The notes under the pieces: generated by a model
The model's input: the letters and a program-made list of their open reading frames with translations, nothing else
Databases searched by the model: none
Told to the model about the DNA's origin: nothing
Assembly (NCBI GenBank): GCA_030609865.1
Contig: JAUWSZ010000135.1
Coordinates: 1-6,818 of the forward strand
Direction of reading: 5' to 3'
Length of the DNA: 6,818 nt
Origin: a bacterium
GTDB taxonomy: Bacteria > Desulfobacterota > DSWW01
Shown here: in pieces, positions 1-4,998 of the stretch
Numbering within the stretch: the first letter of the stretch is position 1
Layout: every line of letters begins with the position of its first letter
Made by a program: the position numbers and the translations under genes

Positions 1-863
1 ACCAGCTTATTGAGTGGGTACTCGAAGATCCCGGAAGCGCCCTGCCGTTTCAACTTTGGAATCAAGTCCCTCGCGTCCTTCTCCGCAAGGATGACCTCCA
101 CACTGCACCATCCTTCGTCGCTCAGGGGAGAGACGGTTGGCGTGTGGAGGGCGGGAAGAACCGCGAGGACGCTCTCCATGGCCTTCCGGGGAACATTCAT
201 CTTCAACCCGACCTTGTGTTCCGCCTCGATGGCTGCCTGTAGGAGAAGGGCCAGGTTCTGGATCTTTTCCTTTTTGGCGGGGTCCTTCCAGGACTTGCGG
301 TTGGCGATCAAGACGGTGGTCGATTCGAGGATGGTCTCAACGATCCTCAGGTTGTGTGCCTTGATCGTGGTTCCGGTTTCGGTCAGTTCCACGATTGCGT
401 CCGCAAGGGTGGGGGGTTTGACCTCCGTGGCGCCCCAGGAGAACTCCACGACCGCCTTGATGCCGCGCTTCTGCAGGTAGCGCTTCGTGTACTGGACCAG
501 TTCCGTGGCCACACGCTTTCCTTCCAGATCCTCCACGCGTCGAATGCGGGAGTTCGCAGGCACGGCCAACACCCACCGGACAGGCCGGAAACCGGCCTTG
601 GCGTAGAGCAGGGAGGCGACCTCCTTGACGCTGGCCCCGTACTCGAGGACCCAGTCCTTACCGGTCAGGCCCACGTCCAGAACGCCGTCCTGGACATACC
701 TGGCCATCTCCTGCGCCCGGATCAGGAGGCACGAGATCTCCGGGTCATCCACGTCCGGAAAGTAGGATCGTTCACTGACGCTGAGGGTATAGCCTGCCTT
801 CTTGAACAGTTGAAACGTAGCCTGTTGTAGGCTCCCCTTGGGGAGACCGAGTCTTATTTTCAT
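1..863 (-). CDS. hisG: ATP phosphoribosyltransferase, long form (3' end cut by window edge)
   Basis: HisG catalyses the first committed step of histidine biosynthesis, joining PRPP to ATP to give phosphoribosyl-ATP in the cytoplasm. Reading leftward from the ATG at 863, 287 codons stay open to the window edge. The protein opens [12 protein letters not shown], the usual HisG N-terminus. [24 protein letters not shown] stretch (about residues 144-163), continuing into TGTTI, is the PRPP-binding signature. Residues from about 210 form the extra C-terminal ACT-like regulatory domain of long-form HisG, ending IFEYPLNKL close to the family's normal end, so only a few residues are missing. Long-form enzymes are typically feedback-inhibited by histidine and do not need HisZ (family knowledge). 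The start lies 15 nt after the lgt stop and has an AGAAGG ribosome-binding site that overlaps that stop, so co-transcription with lgt is likely. Confidence 0.95.
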   Translation of the reverse strand, partial: MKIRLGLPKGSLQQATFQLFKKAGYTLSVSERSYFPDVDDPEISCLLIRAQEMARYVQDGVLDVGLTGKDWVLEYGASVKEVASLLYAKAGFRPVRWVLAVPANSRIRRVEDLEGKRVATELVQYTKRYLQKRGIKAVVEFSWGATEVKPPTLADAIVELTETGTTIKAHNLRIVETILESTTVLIANRKSWKDPAKKEKIQNLALLLQAAIEAEHKVGLKMNVPRKAMESVLAVLPALHTPTVSPLSDEGWCSVEVILAEKDARDLIPKLKRQGASGIFEYPLNKL

Positions 864-878
864 GACGGGGGTTGCCTT

Positions 879-1676
879 CTAACTGCTCTGTAGTTGAGGG
901 GAGAGGTGCTGTTTCGGGCGTACCCATATCAGCACGTAAGCGGCAAAGAGGAGCATGAATACGCTGACAACCTGTGATTCAGAGAGGAGGACAGGTCCCA
1001 GGTGGAGGAAACCCCTCGGGTCCTCTCGGAGGATTTCGATCAGTGATCGGGTGATCGCATAAACGACCAGACAGATTGCGATCAACTCGCCGTGAAATCT
1101 CTTCTTTTCCCGGTACAGCCAAAGGGCGAGGAAGATCAAGAACCCATTGATCGCCGAGATCACCTGCGTAGGGTAGAGCGGTGTGTTCTTGACCCCCAGT
1201 CCGAGAGGGTTGTCGAACGTGATCCCGAGCGCAAAATCCGGCCCGCAGGCCTTCCCGAAACAACAGCCTGCCATCGTGCAGCCAATGCGGCCGAAAACCA
1301 GCCCGAGCATGACCGAGGGTATGAGAAGGTCGGCGAGTTCCCAGTAGTTGAGCTTCTGAACACGGCAGTAGAAGAAACCGACCAGAAGCGCCCCCAGGAA
1401 TCCACCGTAGAAGACCAGGCCCCCCTCCCACAGCTTCAGAATCCTCAAAGGATCTTCGATGTACTGGGGGTAGAAAACGATGCAGTGGAACAGGCGGGAC
1501 CCGATGATGGAGCTGACGAGTATCCAAAAGGCCAGATTGAGCACCTTCTCAGGATCCACGCCCGTCCGAACCGCCTCCCGAGCGGCCAGGCTGATTCCCA
1601 CGATGAATCCGATCGCGAGCATGACGCCGTAGGAGTGGATACTGAATCCAAAGAACTGGACAAGAATCGGATGCAT
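879..1676 (-). CDS. lgt: Prolipoprotein diacylglyceryl transferase
   Basis: Lgt is an inner-membrane enzyme that moves diacylglycerol from phosphatidylglycerol to the lipobox cysteine of prolipoproteins, the first step of lipoprotein maturation. The 265-aa product has the family length and several hydrophobic membrane segments. It starts MHPILVQFFGFSIHSYGVML, a typical Lgt N-terminus. The signature GRIGCTMAGCCFG occupies residues 129-141, with R130 matching the essential arginine of the family. A second conserved block, TRSLIEILREDPRG, spans 209-222. The WEGGLVFYGG segment (83-92) carries Tyr90 where E. coli Lgt has the functionally important His103. The signature loop is cysteine-rich (C133, C138, C139, C144). 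The ATG at 1676 has a strong AAGGAG ribosome-binding site about 8-10 nt upstream. The gene leads a leftward unit with hisG 15 nt downstream. That pairing is not functional in an obvious way and may only reflect shared transcription. Confidence 0.96.
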   Translation of the reverse strand: MHPILVQFFGFSIHSYGVMLAIGFIVGISLAAREAVRTGVDPEKVLNLAFWILVSSIIGSRLFHCIVFYPQYIEDPLRILKLWEGGLVFYGGFLGALLVGFFYCRVQKLNYWELADLLIPSVMLGLVFGRIGCTMAGCCFGKACGPDFALGITFDNPLGLGVKNTPLYPTQVISAINGFLIFLALWLYREKKRFHGELIAICLVVYAITRSLIEILREDPRGFLHLGPVLLSESQVVSVFMLLFAAYVLIWVRPKQHLSPQLQSS

Positions 1677-1737
1677 GTGGATGACTCTCCTTCCTGGAAG
1701 GTCGGCAGGTCAGCCGGATGACTTTAGCCCTCGAGGA

Positions 1738-1765
1738 CCCGGGGGAGCCCCGGGGCAAAAAGCCC
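1738..1765 (-). other. Overlapping hairpins in the lgt leader
   Basis: Inside the inferred lgt leader, CCCGGGG-GAG-CCCCGGG (1738-1754, plus-strand letters) is a perfect 7-bp inverted repeat with a 3-nt loop. Next to it, GGGC-AAAAA-GCCC (1753-1765) is a 4-bp stem with a 5-nt loop. The two share bases 1753-1754, so they cannot both form completely. In the leftward transcript the U5 run is the loop of the second hairpin and does not follow a stem, so this is not a standard intrinsic terminator. A role in lgt expression is possible but only inferred. Confidence 0.35.
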
Positions 1766-1781
1766 AACAAATCCTAAACGA

Positions 1782-1809
1782 ATTCTAGAAGTTCGAGGGA
1801 ATTTGTCAA
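1782..1809 (-). promoter_or_regulatory. Sigma70-type promoter for lgt-hisG
   Basis: Reading leftward there is a perfect TTGACA -35 box (1804-1809), a 16-nt spacer and a TAGAAT -10 box (1782-1787, one mismatch to TATAAT). Transcription would start near 1775, giving a leader of about 100 nt before the lgt ATG. This is the best promoter match I noticed in the window. No operator is recognised. Confidence 0.7.
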
Positions 1810-1844
1810 GTGGATTGATCCCGTGGGCAAGGCGAAACAACAAA

Positions 1845-1874
1845 GGGGTCAGGGGCCAGGGATCAGGGATCAGG
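1845..1874. repeat. Heptameric tandem repeat, GGGRTCA type
   Basis: Four consecutive 7-nt units read GGGGTCA, GGGGCCA, GGGATCA and GGGATCA, followed by GG. The 7-nt period is exact over 28 nt. It lies between the lgt promoter and the second heptad repeat. No protein-coding explanation is seen. Confidence 0.75.
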
Positions 1875-1929
1875 CCCCGCGCCCGCTCGCGCGCCCGAGT
1901 CCGAACGAACAGGGCGGAAGGGTTGGGAG

Positions 1930-1964
1930 CTAATAGCTAATGGCTAATGGCTAACTGCTTACGG
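1930..1964. repeat. Heptameric tandem repeat, CTAATNN type (copy 1)
   Basis: Five 7-nt units read CTAATAG, CTAATGG, CTAATGG, CTAACTG and the degenerate CTTACGG, directly after GGTTGGGAG. The same arrangement (GGCTGGGAG, then CTAATAC units, then CTAACTG) occurs at 4850-4888, so this is a dispersed family rather than chance low complexity. Only one orientation is present here. Confidence 0.75.
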
Positions 1965-1970
1965 ACAGCC

Positions 1971-1997
1971 AACATCCACGCAAGAAACCTGGATGTT
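1971..1997. repeat. 8-bp inverted repeat with 11-nt loop
   Basis: AACATCCA (1971-1978) and TGGATGTT (1990-1997) are perfect reverse complements separated by 11 nt. No T-tract follows on either side, so it does not look like a terminator. It starts just after the heptad repeat and lies about 175 nt upstream of the DUF4124 start. It could be a protein-binding operator or part of the repeat element. Confidence 0.5.
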
Positions 1998-2075
1998 ACA
2001 AGGAAAGGCTCTAAAGGAAAGGGATTCGCTTTTTGCGGTTCTTCTGGTCTATACTGACGCCCCGAAACAAGGCGG

Positions 2076-2091
2076 TGGCACGCAAATTGAG
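2076..2091 (+). promoter_or_regulatory. Weak sigma54-like promoter candidate
   Basis: TGGCACG at 2076-2082 matches the -24 element of sigma54 promoters exactly. It is followed at the correct 4-nt spacing by TTGAG (2087-2091) instead of TTGCA/TTGCT, so the conserved C at -12 is replaced by A. If it is used, the transcript would start near 2102 and carry a leader of about 70 nt before the DUF4124 ATG. No activator site was identified. This is a tentative call. Confidence 0.25.
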
Positions 2092-2172
2092 GCATGATAC
2101 TGCCCAAATCGAACGATCTCGTGCCCCGGGTGCGAAAATGAGCGATCCTTGAGAAAAAAGGATGACCAAACT

Positions 2173-2688
2173 ATGAGGTATTGCGCCGGAATTGCGCTAT
2201 TTGTAATGGCCCTGGTTACATTTGCGTTTCCGGGAATGCCCGGAGCGACGATCTACAGGTGGCAGGACGCCGAAGGAAACACGCATTTTACGGACGACCT
2301 GACAAGGGTTCCCCCCTCCCACCGGGAGCGGGCCACGGTCGAGGATCTGCCCGAGCAACCCGTCAACGTGACGCCCGCGCCCCCCCCGCCCCCTGACACG
2401 CCGACCAAGGATCCGCCGCAGCCGGTCGACACGTACGCTGAATGTCAGGACAGGGTGCAGAAAAAAAAGGAGCGGTGGACCCGTCAACTCGAACAAGACG
2501 AGGACAGACTCGTGGAACTCAACAGGGCGATCCACAGGACGGTCACATCGCGGGTCAGGAACGCGTTTCGGCGGGAGCGGGTGGCCGTCAAGGATCGGAT
2601 CGCTCAGGCACAGCAAGTGTTGCGCGAGACGATGCCGCCCATGGAACATGAGTGCGAGACCATACGCTACTGGCAAGGTGAAGAGTAA
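2173..2688 (+). CDS. DUF4124 domain-containing exported protein
   Basis: This 171-aa protein is of unknown function. Residues 1-25 look like a Sec signal peptide: MR, then a hydrophobic core, then FPGMPGA, with likely cleavage near A25. A short DUF4124 domain follows: IYRWQDAEGNTHFTDDLTRVP (27-47). This small beta-strand module is common at the N-terminus of proteobacterial envelope proteins. Residues 66-84 are a proline-rich linker, and about 88-171 form a charged helical region that probably makes a helical hairpin. The mature part has exactly two cysteines, C91 and C161, at the two ends of that hairpin, which suggests a disulfide formed in the periplasm. I chose the ATG at 2173 because AAGGA lies 10 nt upstream and it begins the signal peptide directly. 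An in-frame TTG at 2149 would add eight charged residues and has no good ribosome-binding site. The stop is 8 nt from ldcA. Confidence 0.85.
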   Translation: MRYCAGIALFVMALVTFAFPGMPGATIYRWQDAEGNTHFTDDLTRVPPSHRERATVEDLPEQPVNVTPAPPPPPDTPTKDPPQPVDTYAECQDRVQKKKERWTRQLEQDEDRLVELNRAIHRTVTSRVRNAFRRERVAVKDRIAQAQQVLRETMPPMEHECETIRYWQGEE

Positions 2689-2696
2689 GGTTGGGC

Positions 2697-3647
2697 ATGG
2701 GAACTGAGGACACGTTCGTAAAGCCCCCCGTGCTGCGGAAAGGGGACTGCGTGGGGTTGGTGGCGCCGTCGAGTCCCTTCCAGCAGGAGGCGCTCGAGGC
2801 CGGGATCCGATTCCTCGAGGACGAGGGGTTTCAGGTCAGACACCGGCCCGATCTCCTCGAGCGGCGCAAGGGATTCCTGGCAGGAGGGGACCAGGAGCGT
2901 GCGGACGAGATACAGGGGATGTTCGAGGATCCCGGGGTCAACGCGGTCTTCGTGGTGCGTGGAGGCTACGGTGCGCAGCGGATCCTGGACAAGCTGGACC
3001 CTGACCTGATTCGAGACCATCCGAAAATTTTCCTTGGTTACAGCGATGCGACCTGTCTCCTCACCTTTCTCCTCCAAACGGCCCGCCTGGTCTGTTTCCA
3101 CGGCCCCGTCGTGAACGAGATGGGGACGCTTTCCGACGTTACCCGAGATTGTCTTCTCCGGCTCCTGACAAAGGGAGAGCCCCTGGGACCGATTCCTGCC
3201 GGGGACATCCGATGGATCCGCACGGGCCTTGCCCGGGCCCCGATCGTGGGGGGCAATCTGTCGTTGCTGTGCTCCACCCTGGGAACACCCTGGGAGTTGG
3301 AGACCGCGGGCAGAATCCTCTTGCTGGAAGACCGAGGAGAGAAACCGTACAGGGTGGACCGCATGCTGGTTCAACTCAGGCAGGCAGGGAAGTTGTCGTC
3401 GATTGCGGGCCTCCTGTTTGGGGAATTTCAGGGGAGCCGGACCGGCGAACAGGAGAGGCACGAAAGGGAAGCCATGGACGAGGTCCTTGAGGGGAACACG
3501 AAGGATCTGGACGTACCCGTTGCCTGCGGCCTCCCTGTAGGACACGGGGAGCACAACGTGCCACTGCCACTCGGGGTGCCCGCTGAGATCGATGGCAGGG
3601 AGGGCCGGGTTTCCTTCCTCGAGTCTGCCGTAAAGCTGCGGGAATGA
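2697..3647 (+). CDS. ldcA: LD-carboxypeptidase, peptidase family S66
   Basis: LD-carboxypeptidase removes the terminal D-Ala from murein tetrapeptide (L-Ala-gamma-D-Glu-mDAP-D-Ala) in the cytoplasm, making the tripeptide used in peptidoglycan recycling. The 316-aa protein has the normal family length and no signal peptide. The N-terminal domain shows KGDCVGLVAPSSP (15-27), VRGGYGAQRILD (87-98) and GYSDATCLL (114-122), with Ser116 as nucleophile. The C-terminal domain shows LLLEDRGEKPYRVDRML (208-224), with Glu211, and CGLPVGHGEHNVPLPLG (277-293), with His283. The S66 Ser-Glu-His triad is therefore complete. The ATG at 2697 is preferred: AAGG at 2687-2690 sits 6 nt upstream, whereas the in-frame TTG at 2691 would abut that site. 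The gene follows the DUF4124 gene by 8 nt and overlaps the next gene by 4 nt (ATGA), so it is part of one transcript. Confidence 0.95.
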   Translation: MGTEDTFVKPPVLRKGDCVGLVAPSSPFQQEALEAGIRFLEDEGFQVRHRPDLLERRKGFLAGGDQERADEIQGMFEDPGVNAVFVVRGGYGAQRILDKLDPDLIRDHPKIFLGYSDATCLLTFLLQTARLVCFHGPVVNEMGTLSDVTRDCLLRLLTKGEPLGPIPAGDIRWIRTGLARAPIVGGNLSLLCSTLGTPWELETAGRILLLEDRGEKPYRVDRMLVQLRQAGKLSSIAGLLFGEFQGSRTGEQERHEREAMDEVLEGNTKDLDVPVACGLPVGHGEHNVPLPLGVPAEIDGREGRVSFLESAVKLRE

Positions 3648-4756
3648 CCGACAAAGGCCTGAAGAAAATCGACCGTCTGCTCCGGGACAAGATCGAAGAA
3701 GCTCGCGAAGTGCCCGGGGCCGTCCTCCTGGTCAGGGGCCCGGAGGGGGTGATCTTCCGTGAGGCCTATGGATTGCGCCAGAGGGTGCCCGCAGAGCTTC
3801 CGATGACCCGGGAAACCGTCTTCGACCTTGCCTCTCTCACCAAGCCGGTCTGCACCTCTCTCCTGACCATGATCATGACCCAGAGGGGGAGCCTGGAACT
3901 CGATCAGGACCTCGAGACTTGGTTCTCGCCCTTGAAGGATCCCGCAAAGAGGCGAATCACCGTCAGGCAACTTCTCTCGAACCGGTCCGGGTTGCCGGCC
4001 TGGAGGCCCTTCTATCAGGAATACCCTGAGGACAGGCAACCGATCTCCACGGACGTGATCTCACAGAGGGTCCTCGAAGAGCCCCTGGAGGTGCCACCCG
4101 GGACGGACGAGATCTATTCCGACCTGGGCTTCCTTCTGCTCGGGTCGATTCTGGAGCGGGTTTCCGGGCTTCCGCTGGACCGCCTCTTTCAGGAGGAGAT
4201 TGCCCAGCCCCTGGGGCTGAGCCGGATCGGCTACAGGAGGGTCAAAGGAGATCCCGGGGTGAGGGTGGGAGAAGGGGAAGCCATTGCGGCCACGGAGGAT
4301 TGTCCCTGGAGGAGAAGGATCCTGGCAGGGGAGGTGCACGACGAGAACTGCCGCCTCGTGGGCGGGGTGGGAGGCCACGCAGGCCTGTTCTCCACGGCCG
4401 CGGACCTGGATAGGATCGTGGTCGAGATCTTCCAGGGATTGCGGAACCGGTCCGGGCTTTTTGCGGCGGGGTCTCTGAAGACCTTTTTCCAGAGACAAGA
4501 CGCTCCTTCCCGAGGGACCTGGGCGCTTGGCTGGGATACGCCCTCTGAGAAGGATTCCGCCTCCGGACGGTACTATTCGAAGAACAGCTTCGGTCACAAC
4601 GGGTTCACCGGGACTTCCCTGTGGTTGGATTGTGATCGGAACGTAGCGGTCGTTTTCCTCACGAACAGGGTCCATCCGAGTCGAGAGAACACGGCGATCC
4701 GGGCGCTCAGGCGCCAGGTCCACGATGCTGTCTTTGAGGAGATGTTCCTCATTTAG
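3644..4756 (+). CDS. Serine hydrolase, beta-lactamase/PBP family (class C-like)
   Basis: This 370-aa protein has the beta-lactamase/transpeptidase-like fold. SLTK (64-67) is the SxxK motif with nucleophile Ser64. YSD (158-160) takes the place of the Y-x-N motif. HNGFTG (318-323) takes the place of the K/H-T-G motif on the active-site strand. A conserved-looking block EVHDENCRLVGGVGGHAGLFST (230-251) recalls serine hydrolases of the EstB/YfeW type. There is no signal peptide: the N-terminus (MTDKGLKKIDRLLRDKIEEA) is charged and helical, so a cytoplasmic location is predicted. The start ATG overlaps the ldcA TGA, which implies translational coupling. Together with ldcA upstream and mpl downstream this suggests a muropeptide substrate, but family members also include esterases, DD-peptidases and D-aminopeptidases. 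The exact activity cannot be read from sequence. It is unlikely to be a secreted resistance beta-lactamase. Confidence 0.88.
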   Translation: MTDKGLKKIDRLLRDKIEEAREVPGAVLLVRGPEGVIFREAYGLRQRVPAELPMTRETVFDLASLTKPVCTSLLTMIMTQRGSLELDQDLETWFSPLKDPAKRRITVRQLLSNRSGLPAWRPFYQEYPEDRQPISTDVISQRVLEEPLEVPPGTDEIYSDLGFLLLGSILERVSGLPLDRLFQEEIAQPLGLSRIGYRRVKGDPGVRVGEGEAIAATEDCPWRRRILAGEVHDENCRLVGGVGGHAGLFSTAADLDRIVVEIFQGLRNRSGLFAAGSLKTFFQRQDAPSRGTWALGWDTPSEKDSASGRYYSKNSFGHNGFTGTSLWLDCDRNVAVVFLTNRVHPSRENTAIRALRRQVHDAVFEEMFLI

Positions 4757-4888
4757 GTATTAGCAGTTAGGTATTAGCCCTCCCCCCTCCCTTCCGTTCG
4801 AGGACGAGGAGGAGGACGAGGACGATCGAGAGTCCTGGTGGTGGTAAGGGCTGGGAGCTAATACCTAATACCTAACTGCTAATACCTA
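4754..4888. repeat. Inverted pair of heptad repeats between the hydrolase gene and mpl (copies 2 and 3)
   Basis: The left arm at 4754-4777 (units TAGGTAT, TAGCAGT, TAGGTAT, TAG) is a perfect 24-nt reverse complement of the right arm at 4865-4888. The right side holds one more unit inward: CTAATAC (4858), CTAATAC (4865), CTAACTG (4872), CTAATAC (4879). The first TAG of the left arm is the stop codon of the hydrolase gene. The 87-nt region between the arms contains a pyrimidine tract (about 4778-4797) and a purine-rich GAGGAC/GAGGAG tract (about 4799-4826). An RNA from either strand could form a long hairpin. No T-tract follows the right arm, so it is not a classic intrinsic terminator. It shares units with the repeat at 1930-1964. 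Confidence 0.85.
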
Positions 4889-4913
4889 TTGTCAAACTGT
4901 GATAGCAGATGAA

Positions 4914-4942
4914 TTGCCAGAAATGGGGACAGACCTTATGAG
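4914..4942 (+). promoter_or_regulatory. Candidate sigma70-type promoter for mpl
   Basis: TTGCCA (4914-4919, one mismatch to TTGACA) is followed after 17 nt by TATGAG (4937-4942, two mismatches to TATAAT). Transcription would start near 4949, giving a leader of about 50 nt before the mpl start. The site lies just beyond the inverted repeat, where independent transcription of mpl would make sense. The match is moderate and unverified. Confidence 0.35.
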
Positions 4943-4998
4943 TCACCCCAACAGCCACTTTCGGTGCAAAGACAACCCTGAAAGCGGAAGGAGATGAA

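Larger units (their letters stand above)
1677..2172. other. Divergent intergenic region between lgt and the DUF4124 gene
   Basis: This roughly 500-nt gap separates leftward lgt from the rightward cluster. I see no convincing gene in it. It carries the lgt promoter and leader, two 7-nt-period tandem repeats (1845-1874 and 1930-1964), and a GC-rich CGCGCCCG-containing stretch between them (about 1875-1905). It also carries an 8-bp inverted repeat, a direct repeat AAGGAAAGG at 2000-2008 and 2014-2022, and a weak sigma54-like site. The rightward promoter is not clear from sequence alone: TATACT at 2050-2055 resembles a -10 box but has no good -35 partner. Confidence 0.7.

Noticed and set aside
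10..830. Plus-strand open frames across the left edge
   Set aside because: The minus strand here reads as HisG from the ATG at 863 to the window edge with its signatures intact.
1092..1721. Long plus-strand open frame (209 aa) opposite lgt
   Set aside because: It is fully antisense to a well-supported lgt, has a charged composition without recognisable motifs, and results from the low stop frequency of GC-rich DNA.
1845..1964. CRISPR-like array
   Set aside because: Units are 7 nt with no spacers, far too short for CRISPR repeats, and no cas gene is present.
2050..2055. TATACT as a sigma70 -10 box for the rightward unit
   Set aside because: No reasonable -35 hexamer lies 15-19 nt upstream and there is no extended -10 TG.
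2149..2172. TTG start for the DUF4124 gene
   Set aside because: There is no good ribosome-binding site before it, and it would add charged residues in front of a normal signal peptide. The ATG at 2173 is better.
2691..2696. TTG start for ldcA
   Set aside because: It directly abuts the AAGG ribosome-binding site. The ATG at 2697 has workable spacing.
2667..3554. Minus-strand open frame (295 aa) opposite ldcA
   Set aside because: The plus strand encodes LdcA with an intact catalytic triad. The antisense product has no family features.
3644..4756. Antibiotic-resistance beta-lactamase
   Set aside because: It has no signal peptide, YSD/HNG-FTG motif variants, and a recycling-gene context. It fits the broad serine hydrolase family better.
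4994..4996. ATG just before the mpl start as the true initiation codon
   Set aside because: It is out of frame with the Mpl reading frame by 5 nt and touches the AAGGAG site. The in-frame TTG at 4999 fits the spacing.
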